Assembly (NCBI RefSeq): GCF_947305105.1
Contig: NZ_CAMZCS010000005.1
Location: 1 to 64,000, forward strand
Direction of reading: 5' to 3'
Length of the DNA: 64,000 bases
Origin: an uncultured Fibrobacter sp.
Lineage (GTDB): Bacteria > Fibrobacterota > Fibrobacteria > Fibrobacterales > Fibrobacteraceae
This document shows positions 35,635 through 44,364 of the stretch, piece by piece (position 1 is the first letter of the stretch; each line of letters starts with the position of its first letter). The translations under genes were made by a program, and so were the position numbers. The notes beneath the pieces were generated by a model. It searched no databases, was not told the DNA's origin, and saw nothing but the letters and a program-made list of their open reading frames with translations.

Positions 35635-36234
35635 CTACGAAACAAAATCAATCAAATCTAGATACATCATCCGCGTATTTAGTGTTTGATTGACATTAAT
35701 GTGAAAAGCCTCTTTTTCGAATTTTTCGTCCGAATACAGAAACCGGAAACCGTTCTTTTGGTAAAATTCTGTGGTCTCGGGCCTATTGTATGCGTCGACA
35801 ACCATAAAACGGCAGCCGGTCTTGTTGTCAGGATGGATAAACCAAGAAATTAGGTAGTCTATAACCTGGCTCCCTAGATGCAATCCACTTCGCTGGAATT
35901 GTCCGTTGACACCTAAACGCCCTATCAGCAGTGCAGGATACGTGCGTGTATGCTTTGCGTTGGGAACTTTTCGTTCTAGGCGATTTCTTGAGGACTTTGG
36001 AATCATCGTGGATTTGATGCTGTCGTTGGCAAGCGTGAACGCACACGCAATTTGTGGCGATTCCGAGTTTGTCACGGCGATGTAACTTTTTCCCAAGAGT
36101 TGCGCGGAATATAGGTACGCATCGTTCCTGAAAAAATCGTCCAGATCATCGTCTCCGCAACAAAACGAAGACATGTCGGTGTTTTTGTCGATGGGGTAGA
36201 TTGTGCAATCAGATGCTAAACGGATTCTTTCCAT
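35635..36234 (-). CDS. GNAT-family acetyltransferase, probable toxin of a TA pair
   Basis: 199 residues from the ATG at 36234; longer upstream extensions are inside the partner gene. The GNAT core is visible: IGRLGVNGQFQRSGLHLGSQVIDYL, with the acetyl-CoA loop Q-R-S-G-L-H-L-G, then CRFMVVDAYNRPETTEFYQKNGF split over two strands. The early CCGDDDLDDFF phrase is typical of GNAT toxins that acetylate aminoacyl-tRNA (TacT/AtaT type; established for relatives, inferred here). The start lies inside the upstream small gene (26-nt overlap), as in toxin-antitoxin operons. Confidence 0.8.
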   Translation of the reverse strand: MERIRLASDCTIYPIDKNTDMSSFCCGDDDLDDFFRNDAYLYSAQLLGKSYIAVTNSESPQIACAFTLANDSIKSTMIPKSSRNRLERKVPNAKHTRTYPALLIGRLGVNGQFQRSGLHLGSQVIDYLISWFIHPDNKTGCRFMVVDAYNRPETTEFYQKNGFRFLYSDEKFEKEAFHINVNQTLNTRMMYLDLIDFVS

Positions 36235-36403
36235 TATGGGCCTCTTTATAAGAACGCGCGCGGGCGGCCATTTCGTCAATCTGGGCAAAGGAAACCTTGA
36301 GAGAGAGATGGCGTGGATTCTTTTCGCGTTCTTCGGCAGCACGAATAAACGACTCTGCCGTAGAGCCAGTAAGAACCGGGATGTTTCTTATTTCAAGAGC
36401 CAT
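36209..36403 (-). CDS. Small antitoxin-like protein paired with the GNAT gene
   Basis: 64 residues from the ATG at 36403 (GGGGGAAA ribosome site). The sequence starts MALEIRNIPVLTGSTAESF and is otherwise helical and charged, with no ribbon-helix-helix that I can name. Proteins beginning IRNIPVLTG commonly accompany GNAT genes. Its overlap with the acetyltransferase and a good promoter directly upstream support an antitoxin role. Confidence 0.7.
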   Translation of the reverse strand: MALEIRNIPVLTGSTAESFIRAAEEREKNPRHLSLKVSFAQIDEMAARARSYKEAHNGKNPFSI

Positions 36404-36413
36404 AATTTCCCCC

Positions 36414-36442
36414 AATCTAGTTTTTTTTGCCTTTCTAGTCAA
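36414..36442 (-). promoter_or_regulatory. Promoter of the TA pair
   Basis: On the minus strand, TTGACT (36437-36442) and TAGATT (36414-36419) are separated by 17 nt. The -10 box is 10 nt from the ATG, so the 5' leader would be very short. Confidence 0.6.
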
Positions 36443-36542
36443 CTTCTGACGATTTCTTTGAAGGCTACGGGCTTTAGTCAAGTCAAATCGTACACAAAAA
36501 TCGGTTTGCGGACGGATTTATAGGTCTTATTTCGATGCTTTT

Positions 36543-37631
36543 CTAAAATTCAAACAATTTATCCGGAAATTTATCTGCGCTCCGGTAGGATGCTGTTAAT
36601 GTAATTGTGCTTGTGACATCTCTACCAAGCTCTTGCGAATGAATAATGGCGACATAGTACTGCTTGTTTACAAGACCGTTTTCATATTCCGGGCGGTATT
36701 CCGCATCAATAATATCGCCATCTTCAGTTGTGGTTTGTTCCTTAAAAAGCTCCCAACTTTTCTTATTGGTATTGTAATAGAGTTCTGCGCCATCATGTCG
36801 AACGACACGGAAAATACTGTCGTCTACTTGGACTGGCTCTTCCCATTCCATGGAATCAAATGGGTTCTTAAATTGTTTTCCTAGGGTGTTCCTTATAGAG
36901 TCGGTATAGGATTGTTCTGTATCCAGAATCCTTGCTGCCGTTCCGTCAAAAAAGATTACCTTCCGGCGGTCGCCATTGATAACAGTACGTGTCTTTTTCA
37001 AGTAATCCGGATCCATAGACTGTTCGTAATAGCATCGATCTTTGCCCTTCGATACAAAGTAGTATGTTGCGGAATAACGCATGCCAGCCGCTACGCCTTT
37101 CACGGAGTAACTGATTTCAAAAGTGTCTGTCGCAAATAAGTCGTTCGACATAGCCTTGTCAACATTTTGCTTGATTTCGTCCAGGCTTATCGTAAAGACG
37201 TTTTTAGCAGGACCTTCGGGAATAGTAAAGTAATAGCTACTCGACGATACAGCGGCGGAACTTGAACTTTCTGAACTGGAGGATGTTTCGCTTGACGAAA
37301 GAATCTCACTCGAAGAACTTGATACCGAAGAACTGGATTCTACAGAACTAGAAACAGGCTTGCTTGAAGAACTCACGGCAACAGAACTAGAGCTAATTTC
37401 ACTAGAAGAACTTGCTGTCGCAGAGCTAGAGCTTTTCTTACTTGAAGAACTTGCCTTCACGGAACTGGAACTCGTTTTTGCAGAACTAGAGCTATGCTTA
37501 CTCGACGAGCTCAAAGTAATGGAATCCGAACTTGTTTCTGCCGAGGAATAATTATCGGCAATAGTTGATACAGAATCATCTCCGCAAGCAACAAGGAAAA
37601 AGACAATTAGAACAGGCCAAAATCTTTTCAT
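36543..37631 (-). CDS. Serine-rich lipoprotein with C-terminal beta domain
   Basis: 362 residues. The ATG at 37631 starts a lipoprotein signal ending FFLVAC. Residues about 20-125 form a long low-complexity linker of serine tetrads separated by two or three variable residues (SSSSVKASSSSKK). The C-terminal 220 residues (FTISLDEIKQNVDKAM onward) are predicted beta-rich with a LolA-like flavour (repeated strands, YYNTNKKSWELF), but I cannot assign the family. It lies next to the gene at 37664 and probably in the same transcript. Confidence 0.75.
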   Translation of the reverse strand: MKRFWPVLIVFFLVACGDDSVSTIADNYSSAETSSDSITLSSSSKHSSSSAKTSSSSVKASSSSKKSSSSATASSSSEISSSSVAVSSSSKPVSSSVESSSSVSSSSSEILSSSETSSSSESSSSAAVSSSSYYFTIPEGPAKNVFTISLDEIKQNVDKAMSNDLFATDTFEISYSVKGVAAGMRYSATYYFVSKGKDRCYYEQSMDPDYLKKTRTVINGDRRKVIFFDGTAARILDTEQSYTDSIRNTLGKQFKNPFDSMEWEEPVQVDDSIFRVVRHDGAELYYNTNKKSWELFKEQTTTEDGDIIDAEYRPEYENGLVNKQYYVAIIHSQELGRDVTSTITLTASYRSADKFPDKLFEF

Positions 37632-37663
37632 AAAACTATGGCGGAGATTTACCATTCGTCAGA

Positions 37664-39187
37664 CTAATCGCCGGTAAATACCGGGCGGACAGGAAGACCG
37701 TATCTAATCGCCGCGCCATCTATATCAAAGTCTAATGCTAAAAAACTATAACCGGCTCTATCGAGCCTATAGGGATTAGAATTGTTGACAAAGCTCGTTT
37801 CGTTATAGAAGCCTGCTTTAGGGAAAGCGACTTCGGTCTTGTGGATAGGATCGATTTGGTTGTAGCAAACGGTGTGGTGATCGATAATAGTTTCCGTAAT
37901 GGCTCCTCCATAGTATCGGTAGAGGTATAAGCGCCAGATTTCGCTATATCTCGGCAGTCTCCATTTCCCGCCTAGCTTGGCCCGGGCAATGTCGTAGGCA
38001 TCGTTGCCAGCTATATCACTGCTACCGATTATCTCCATCAAGTAGAAGTAGCCGCTCGTGTCCCCATAGACGAACAGGTCCAAAGTGTCGGCTTCAATAT
38101 CATAGTACAGCTCGTTGTGGTACTTGACGCGTGCTCCCTTCGAAATGATTCCGGGGGACTCAGGGATTATGCCCTCGTAGTTGCCTTCGCCCTTCTTGAC
38201 CAAAAGCAGGTTGGCCTTGGCAAAGTAGATTGGTTTTACACTGATTATGTTCCTATCGCTGTCATAGGTGGTATCGTTCGCCCCAACATAGACACCCTCG
38301 ATTCCTTTTTCGGTGGCGGTCAGTGGGTAGAGGGCATTGTTCAGGCAAACTTTTTGTAGGGTGTCGTAGGCGGTCCCGCCGCATTCCACCTTGATTGCGC
38401 CTCCGTCACAGGTCGCGACTTCGGGGTCGTATTTGGATTCGCCACAGAGTTTGTAGATGGCGTAGTCTCCGGTCAATCGGCTTCTGAAGCAGAAGGCTGT
38501 GTCGGTGGCGATTTTTTGGGAATTGCAGTTTATGACAGGAGCCTTCTGTACCGGGGGCACGGGCTTTCCTTCGGAACTAGATGAAGATGACGAATCTTCT
38601 GCCTTATCGGAAGAATTCGTTTCATTTGACTTTTCGGAGGAAGAACTTGCTGTCTTTACAGAAGAAGAGGAACTATTCGATTTTACGGAGGAGGAACTCG
38701 TTGTTTTTGCCGAAGAAGATGAAGAATTTTCTGATTTAACAGAAGAAGAGGATTTCTCCGATTTTACGGAAGAAGAACTTTTTTCTGTGGATTCCTTTTT
38801 CTTGGACGAGGAGCTTTTTTCTTTGCCGCTAGAGGCTTGTTTGTCATTGTCGTTCGTCGCAGTCCATACAACTCGGGTGGAATCTCCGCAAGTGATTCTC
38901 ACTCCGGCGTTCCCAGAGGTGTTGACCGTATCTTTCACGTGGCAGGTTCCCTGCTCGGTCTCCTCGTCGTGGATGGTGTCAACGGAATCCCCGTTGCAAA
39001 TAATGTCGAAGCCTTCTGTGGATTCTTTTACGGTACAACCAGAATCGCTTTGGTCTTTTTGTTCTTGGGGGGTAACTTCGGCGGTGTTGGACGAGTCGTT
39101 TTTCGCCGCGCTTGTGGAGGAATCGTCGCCGCAGGCAACGAGATAGAACAGGGTGCAAGCCCCAGCCAAAAGAGCAATTTTTTTCAT
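37664..39187 (-). CDS. Serine-rich lipoprotein with divergent FISUMP-like C-terminus
   Basis: 507 residues. The lipoprotein signal ends FYLVAC. Early Cys-containing modules (CTVKESTEGFDIICNGDSV, CHVKDTV...RITCGDS) resemble those in the FISUMP lipoproteins. A serine-tetrad linker spans about residues 118-208. The C-terminal domain has KYDPEVATC, GGKWRLPRYSEIWRLY and RYGLPVRPVF. The LPxxxE phrase and the closing RPV strand are in C-type-lectin-like order, but the usual SVRC ending is absent. It is probably a surface protein. Its stop is 32 nt from the next start, so the two genes look co-transcribed. Confidence 0.75.
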   Translation of the reverse strand: MKKIALLAGACTLFYLVACGDDSSTSAAKNDSSNTAEVTPQEQKDQSDSGCTVKESTEGFDIICNGDSVDTIHDEETEQGTCHVKDTVNTSGNAGVRITCGDSTRVVWTATNDNDKQASSGKEKSSSSKKKESTEKSSSSVKSEKSSSSVKSENSSSSSAKTTSSSSVKSNSSSSSVKTASSSSEKSNETNSSDKAEDSSSSSSSEGKPVPPVQKAPVINCNSQKIATDTAFCFRSRLTGDYAIYKLCGESKYDPEVATCDGGAIKVECGGTAYDTLQKVCLNNALYPLTATEKGIEGVYVGANDTTYDSDRNIISVKPIYFAKANLLLVKKGEGNYEGIIPESPGIISKGARVKYHNELYYDIEADTLDLFVYGDTSGYFYLMEIIGSSDIAGNDAYDIARAKLGGKWRLPRYSEIWRLYLYRYYGGAITETIIDHHTVCYNQIDPIHKTEVAFPKAGFYNETSFVNNSNPYRLDRAGYSFLALDFDIDGAAIRYGLPVRPVFTGD

Positions 39188-39289
39188 GTTGCTACCATCC
39201 TAGAAAACAGTTCCTCATAAAATTAATTTAACAGGGGGAGCGAGTCAAGGGATGCCAGGTATTTGATTACTTTGTCAACCCTTTTATGC

Positions 39290-39323
39290 ACAAAAGCCGC
39301 CCACTCAGTGGACGACTTTGTGT
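39290..39323 (-). terminator. Terminator hairpin of the deacetylase gene
   Basis: A long stem ACAAAGTCGTCCAC/GTGGGCGGCTTTTGT with G-T pairs and loop TGA, beyond the stop at 39354. The T run is weak. Confidence 0.6.
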
Positions 39324-39353
39324 TACAAGATTAGTTTATTGAGTCGATTAAAT

Positions 39354-40676
39354 TTACTTCACTACTTTCTTGATGTAGTTGGACTTCAGGTCCTTGATGT
39401 AGTAAGTTCCATGCGGGATTTGCAGGGCCTTGAAGGAATCTTCGGCAGACTGCGGGATGGCCACGAAAGTCTTCACCAACACGCCCGTAGCAGAGAACAC
39501 GGTAAAGGTTGTCGGCGTCTGGCTTGCCCAATGGATATTCTGGGCAATGGCATCGGCAGAACTTGCCGGGGCGTCTGCGCTAGATGTGACTTCGGCACTA
39601 GATGTTGGGGCTTTTTCGGAGCTGGATGCCGGAGCCTTGCCGTCACTGGATGCCACTGCGCTGCTAGACGTTGGGGTATCGCTGCTGGAGGCCGGAGCAT
39701 CGGCACTGCTGGATTCCGGGGCGGCTGCGGCACCTACAACTTCCAATTCCAAATCCATGAATTCGATGACAAAAGAACCATCGGATTCAGCCTTGACTTC
39801 TTTGCCCTTCTGCTTCACGGTCTTGCCTTCGGCACCTTCGATCTTCACGCGGAGAGGCACGCTCCTGGGCATGGCGGGGTGGGGGGAGGTCCAAGTGACC
39901 TTGAAACCGCCATCAATTTCTGTCGAAGTCGCCTTGTCAATCACGAAGTGTGCGCGGTAGTAGGCAGCCACGCGGCCCATCGGGGCGCGCCACAGACCCT
40001 GCGCCTTGGCTTCGTCCATAATAGAAATCATGTCCGAGGGTTGAATGCCATAGCCAAAGCCGGCACCATCCACGCCGTGGTTCAGCTGCACCGTCCAGGC
40101 GTTCTTCTGTTTGGCTTCGCTCATGTTGCCCTTGGATTGCTGGGTATTGCCCTGATAGCAGTCCGAACTGATGCGTTCCCAAATGGGTTCTTCGTCCCAC
40201 TTGTACTTGGTAGCGCCCTGGCAATTGCGGTTGACGATGTGTTCTTTCGCGATTTCGGCTTCCACGGCGTCGTTGTAATAGCAATAAGGCGTCGCGAACG
40301 CGACGACGTCAAAGTCGCCATTGGCTTCCAGGGTATGCTTATAATCGGTAATTTCGCTCTTGAGGTTGGCTCCGGCGGCGGTCAAGTCGCTGTGCGTCTT
40401 GGAATGGTTGCCAATTTCGTGGCCCTTTGCGACCATCGGGAAGTACTTCGGCTGGTTTCCGGCATTCATGCCGCCTGTCAAGAAGAACGTCACCTTGATA
40501 TCGTCGTTTTTGTCGAAATATTCCCCGAGATTGTTCAGCTGAGAAATTTCGCAGTCATCAAAGGTGAAGGATACTGCACCGGGATGGCCGTCCCAAGGAA
40601 CCGTGGTGATGGGACCGGCATAGGCCGCCACTCCCATCAAAGACATAACTCCTACAGATTTTAAACCGATTTTCAT
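39354..40676 (-). CDS. Secreted polysaccharide deacetylase (CE4-like) with sorting tail
   Basis: 440 residues. The ATG at 40676 follows GGAGG. The signal peptide ends AAYA-G. The NodB-like domain has motif 1 VSFTFDDCE (catalytic and metal Asp) and motif 2 HEIGNHSKTH (two metal His), so the metal site is complete. VQLNHGVDG provides the late His. After residue about 290 comes a small beta domain, then an Ala/Ser/Pro linker (ASSSDTPTSSSAV), then a tail TFTVFSATGVLVKTF to GTYYIKDLKSNYIKKVV. Such tails act as sorting signals in Fibrobacter and Bacteroidota. A likely substrate is acetylated xylan or chitin-like polymer (inference). Confidence 0.88.
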   Translation of the reverse strand: MKIGLKSVGVMSLMGVAAYAGPITTVPWDGHPGAVSFTFDDCEISQLNNLGEYFDKNDDIKVTFFLTGGMNAGNQPKYFPMVAKGHEIGNHSKTHSDLTAAGANLKSEITDYKHTLEANGDFDVVAFATPYCYYNDAVEAEIAKEHIVNRNCQGATKYKWDEEPIWERISSDCYQGNTQQSKGNMSEAKQKNAWTVQLNHGVDGAGFGYGIQPSDMISIMDEAKAQGLWRAPMGRVAAYYRAHFVIDKATSTEIDGGFKVTWTSPHPAMPRSVPLRVKIEGAEGKTVKQKGKEVKAESDGSFVIEFMDLELEVVGAAAAPESSSADAPASSSDTPTSSSAVASSDGKAPASSSEKAPTSSAEVTSSADAPASSADAIAQNIHWASQTPTTFTVFSATGVLVKTFVAIPQSAEDSFKALQIPHGTYYIKDLKSNYIKKVVK

Positions 40677-40889
40677 TTTACCCTCCAAAATCGAATCAAC
40701 CATAATTTAAATTCAAAGCATATTTTCCCTTCTGAGCCCAATGCCTTTTCTGTTGTAGCAAATGACAACAAATGTGGCGAATTTGGCTAAAAAATGGAAA
40801 GTTTGGCGTCGCCGAAGTAGGTGAGCTTTTCTCTTTTGTTGATTTTGATTCCGGTACATGTCAATTTTTGAAGGGTTAGTAAAAAAACT

Positions 40890-42458
40890 TTATTCACCCA
40901 ACAAATGGAAATTCAAGTATAACGTATATGTATGGATGCGCCGGGACATGGGTTCGGCAATTTCAGATGAATAGGCCGCCATTTTTATATAGGAATCAAG
41001 CCGATATCCGACATCCATCCAGCGCAGCAGCCTATATTCCAGCGCCGTCTTGTTGAGTAACAGGAAATCCCAGCCAGTCACGCCGTAATCCGGAATGGTG
41101 CCTTCAATCGTCTTCATGGCGTCTAGGATGGTCTTGCTGAAAAAGCGCCAGCGTTTTTTGTAGAGAATTTCGAGCAGCAAACTGTATTTTACGCCGGAAT
41201 TGTACTGGTAACTGTCCTTGTCCGGGTGGTATTCGGGGTGGAATTCCTGAATGATGTCATCGTAACCCATATCCGCAGAACCGAGCATTATCCAGTAAAG
41301 CTGATTCATCACCCTGAAACGCAAATTAGACGTCAGCCAGAGAGCCAAATCCACGGCTCCGCCCAGCGAAAGCGTGCTGACCGTGGCAAGGTCCCCGTAA
41401 AACGTGTCGTAATCCAAATCAATGGAAAAATCAAGCCAGTGCCCGCGTCCATGTATGCCCCTGTTCAGGAGTTTGCCCATGACATCCAACTGCAGCACGG
41501 CCCCTTCGAGGCCTTCTTCGCTCATGAATTCCACCTGGAAGTAGTCAAAAGGCCTTTTCACCTTGTCGTAGGGCCTCCCGTATTCTAGTGATAGGGCAAT
41601 AATTCCATGATGATCGTTCCATTCGTCATCCAGTTCGTCGGCGCTTTTGCCGCCAAATCGGTAATCAGAACCGAATCTTGAACCCAGACCAGCGGCCACG
41701 GCAAGTTCAATGGGGACCCAACCCGTGTAAAAATCCCTGTTTCCAAATGCTTTGCGTTGCAAATAACCGGCAGGTTCAAGAGCAAATGCAGTCAGTTGCC
41801 TGTACCAAGGCGCTCCTGGCTTATTGTATGCAGCCCGCGAAAGTCTATAGAGGACTTCGCCGAACACAGAGCCGGCGATAGTCGTCGAAATTAAATCGTT
41901 CGGGGCAGGGTATTCCGACTCGCAGAACATTTCCCAAGTGGAACTGCCGAGCGCAGCATAGAGCATGCTAGTATAGAATCCGTAGCCGCCACCGCGTGCC
42001 GTGGCGTAGTACATGGAACCTTGATAGGGGTGGCCGTAAAAGTTGATGGCCCAGTGGTTGTGGTCCCATTCCCAGCCTTCGCGAAAGTTCCTTTTCCAAT
42101 AGCTGGGCCCCGTATGGGCATAATCCTTGTCAAGTACGTAGTAATCCCACGCCCACACAATTCCATTGAGCCCGAGGACCTCTGTCGACACAATCAGCGG
42201 GTTCACATGGGTGTCATAGAGACTGTCTTTGGGCATGATAAGGGTATCGGGAGAATCCAGTATTGTAGAGTCGCCCCGCAGGGCAGCTCGCAACAACTGG
42301 GCTTCTTCAATACTCAGAACCGCATGTTCGTCCTGTAACTTCTGGCGAATGGAGTCCGGAATCGAGGCAATTACGTTTGAATCTATTTGTTGTGCGTGCG
42401 AAAAAGCGCATAAGCACAAAAATATCCCCGTAATCGCGACGATTTTTCTAAAGAACAT
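40890..42458 (-). CDS. DUF3943-type outer-membrane protein
   Basis: 522 residues from the ATG at 42458 (the frame extends upstream only through a TTG). The signal peptide ends SHA-QQ. The family phrase DHNHWAINFYGHPYQGSMYYATAR lies near residue 130, split by Gly-rich turns. The rest alternates aromatic strands (LRFRVMNQLYWIML, HTYTLYLNFHLLG), as expected of a beta barrel. The function of DUF3943 is unknown. No ribosome site is visible. Confidence 0.75.
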   Translation of the reverse strand: MFFRKIVAITGIFLCLCAFSHAQQIDSNVIASIPDSIRQKLQDEHAVLSIEEAQLLRAALRGDSTILDSPDTLIMPKDSLYDTHVNPLIVSTEVLGLNGIVWAWDYYVLDKDYAHTGPSYWKRNFREGWEWDHNHWAINFYGHPYQGSMYYATARGGGYGFYTSMLYAALGSSTWEMFCESEYPAPNDLISTTIAGSVFGEVLYRLSRAAYNKPGAPWYRQLTAFALEPAGYLQRKAFGNRDFYTGWVPIELAVAAGLGSRFGSDYRFGGKSADELDDEWNDHHGIIALSLEYGRPYDKVKRPFDYFQVEFMSEEGLEGAVLQLDVMGKLLNRGIHGRGHWLDFSIDLDYDTFYGDLATVSTLSLGGAVDLALWLTSNLRFRVMNQLYWIMLGSADMGYDDIIQEFHPEYHPDKDSYQYNSGVKYSLLLEILYKKRWRFFSKTILDAMKTIEGTIPDYGVTGWDFLLLNKTALEYRLLRWMDVGYRLDSYIKMAAYSSEIAEPMSRRIHTYTLYLNFHLLGE

Positions 42459-42561
42459 TGCCAATATTTAATAAAGATGGGGGCTTTTTCAAGCAAAAAA
42501 TGGCAAATTTCTGACAAAGTGCATTTTTCTCATTTTTAAATGCAAGAATCGCCTATATAAG

Positions 42562-42605
42562 AAAACGGGAAATTACACCCTGTCGGGGTGAATTGTCCCG
42601 TTTTT
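42562..42605. terminator. Long bidirectional terminator hairpin
   Basis: AAAACGGGA, AATT and ACACCC pair with GGGGTG, AATT and GTCCCGTTTT, with internal bulges, and T runs on both sides. It serves the aminotransferase gene (minus strand). Confidence 0.75.
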
Positions 42606-42640
42606 AATAACTTAACCGGATTTTACGTTAACTAGAATGA

Positions 42641-43942
42641 CTAGCTGTGCAGGTATTCCACAATCGCATCGTGGATCGTGGTGAACACGCTGCGCAGTTC
42701 ATCTTCGTCTTCTTCCAAAAGCGTCACGCGGAAGCCCTTCAAGTCCGTGCAGAAGCTGGTACTCGGAACTACGCAGATGCCCTTCGCGCCCAGCAGGTAG
42801 TACACGAAGCGGTAGTCGAGGTTCGTCGTCTTGCTGCACCATTCCTCGACCTTCTTCTTGATGATCGGGTTGTCAATCTTTAAGCTCTGGTGGTTGTTGA
42901 GCGTGCCTTCGCGGAAGATGATGGTGTTGTAGAACGCACCATAGGTCGGGTTGAAGTACAGTTCCGGAATGTCGGAAAGGATTTCGTTGATGATGGCGCT
43001 ACGGCGGCCAATCTTCTCGTTCAGCGCGGTGCGGTGCTCGGCAAAGCGCTTGTCGCCCAGCACGCGCGGAATCGTCATCTGCGGGAGCGTGGTCGAGCAG
43101 ACTTCCACCATCTTCGCGTTGTCGAGAGCGCGGCAGAAGGCGTCGAACTGTTCGTCCTTGTCGCGGTTGTAGTATTCGGCCCAGCCGCAGCGAGCACCCG
43201 GCCACGGGTATTCCTTGGAAATGCCCTTGAGCGCGATGCCCGGGACGTCACCGATATATTCGGCGAGGGCGTAGGCGTGGGCGCCATTGTAAGTAATCTT
43301 GTTGTAGATTTCGTCGCAGATGATGAACAGGTTGTAGCGCTTGGCGATGTCCACAATCTTCTTGAGGATGTCGAGCGGGTAGACCATGCCGGTCGGGTTG
43401 TCCGGGTTCAAGACGAGGATACCGGCGATGCTCGGGTTGTACTTCACCTTGTTCTCGAGTTCTTCGAGGTCCGGGTACCAGTGGTTTTCCGGCTGCAAGC
43501 GGTAGGTGATGGGGGCCGTGTGGGCGTGGGCCGCTTCGGCGGAGCTGTGGGTGGAGTAGGCCGGGGCCGGTCCGATAATGCGGGTGTTCATCGACAAGAG
43601 GCCGTAGATGGTGGCGATGGCGTCACCGAGGCCGTTGAAGAACAGGATGTCGTCGACGTTAATCTGGGCGCCGCCGAGCTTGTTGTTCTCTTTCACCAGA
43701 AATTCGCGGGTCTCGAGCATGCCCTTGGAGGGGCAGTAACCGTAGCTGCGGTTCGTCTTGGCGAGGTCCACGACGATATCCTTGATCCAGTCGGGAATCT
43801 GGCACTTCTTTTCGATCGGGTCGCCGATGTTTTCCCAGTGGATGGGGAGGCCGAGTGCCTTGAGCTGGTTTGCCTTCTTCACGATCTCGCGGATTTCGTA
43901 AGAGAGTTCCTTGGCACCTTCGCTCAATAGTCTTCTGCGCAT
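42641..43942 (-). CDS. PLP-dependent aminotransferase, class I (alanine-type)
   Basis: 433 residues, fold type I. Recognisable motifs are YGYCPSKGMLETREF, NGLGDAI, LVLNPDNPTGMVYP (PLP-ring Asn), IICDEIYNKITY (Asp-Glu-Tyr) and the Schiff-base lysine in LKGISKEYPWPGARCGW. The C-terminus carries FRVTLLEEDEDEL with the substrate-binding Arg. The sequence is closest in style to AlaA-type glutamate-pyruvate aminotransferases; aspartate or other specificity is possible. An AGGAG site precedes the ATG. It is a single gene with its own terminator. Confidence 0.85.
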   Translation of the reverse strand: MRRRLLSEGAKELSYEIREIVKKANQLKALGLPIHWENIGDPIEKKCQIPDWIKDIVVDLAKTNRSYGYCPSKGMLETREFLVKENNKLGGAQINVDDILFFNGLGDAIATIYGLLSMNTRIIGPAPAYSTHSSAEAAHAHTAPITYRLQPENHWYPDLEELENKVKYNPSIAGILVLNPDNPTGMVYPLDILKKIVDIAKRYNLFIICDEIYNKITYNGAHAYALAEYIGDVPGIALKGISKEYPWPGARCGWAEYYNRDKDEQFDAFCRALDNAKMVEVCSTTLPQMTIPRVLGDKRFAEHRTALNEKIGRRSAIINEILSDIPELYFNPTYGAFYNTIIFREGTLNNHQSLKIDNPIIKKKVEEWCSKTTNLDYRFVYYLLGAKGICVVPSTSFCTDLKGFRVTLLEEDEDELRSVFTTIHDAIVEYLHS

Positions 43943-44059
43943 TTTATGCTCCTGTATAGGTATCGAAAATTCACTTTTTTACCGTGTAATTATAGAATAA
44001 TAATTTTGTGAATTTCCGTTCGATTTGTGGTTTTAGGTTAAGTTTTGGGTAAATAATTA

Positions 44060-44083
44060 GGGCAGCCGTTTGCGGGGCTGCCC
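44060..44083. terminator. Hairpin GGGCAGCC/GGCTGCCC
   Basis: An 8-bp GC stem 28 nt beyond the stop of the small gene at 44111-44221 (minus strand). The T run is weak. The rest of 43943-44364 shows nothing beyond this hairpin and the small gene. Confidence 0.5.
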
Positions 44084-44110
44084 TTGAAACTTTTGTTCTG
44101 GCTTTTCGCT

Positions 44111-44221
44111 TTATGCGTTCCAGACGCCTGTTTCTTTGGACAGCCCCACAATAGCTCGGGCTGCTGCCGGGCTTGCTGCGATTGCTTTCGCTGCGAGAGT
44201 TTGTCCAAAGATTTTATTCAT
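44111..44221 (-). CDS. Probable small protein, 36 residues, Ala-rich
   Basis: The sequence begins MNKIFGQTLAAKAIAASPAA and ends with an SKETGVWNA segment. It could form one amphipathic helix. There is no Shine-Dalgarno site, but TATATT lies exactly 7 nt before the ATG, the same geometry as ruvX, the mscS-like gene and trpL, and a hairpin follows the stop. The combination of box, frame and hairpin supports a real leaderless gene. The function is unknown. Confidence 0.5.
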   Translation of the reverse strand: MNKIFGQTLAAKAIAASPAAARAIVGLSKETGVWNA

Positions 44222-44228
44222 GAGCCCA

Positions 44229-44234
44229 AATATA
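44229..44234 (-). promoter_or_regulatory. -10 box TATATT, 7 nt before the 36-residue gene
   Basis: TATATT, then TGGGCTC, then ATG on the minus strand. Confidence 0.45.
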
Positions 44235-44364
44235 GTTTGAGACAATAAGGTTTTCAAGTGGTTAGGGGAGCACTATTCCATGTTGGAATAAAAGAAGCTT
44301 GCAATAATGTTTCAGAAATATTACAAAATAGGTTAGATTTAAATAAAATCCCCCGGAGGCTTTT

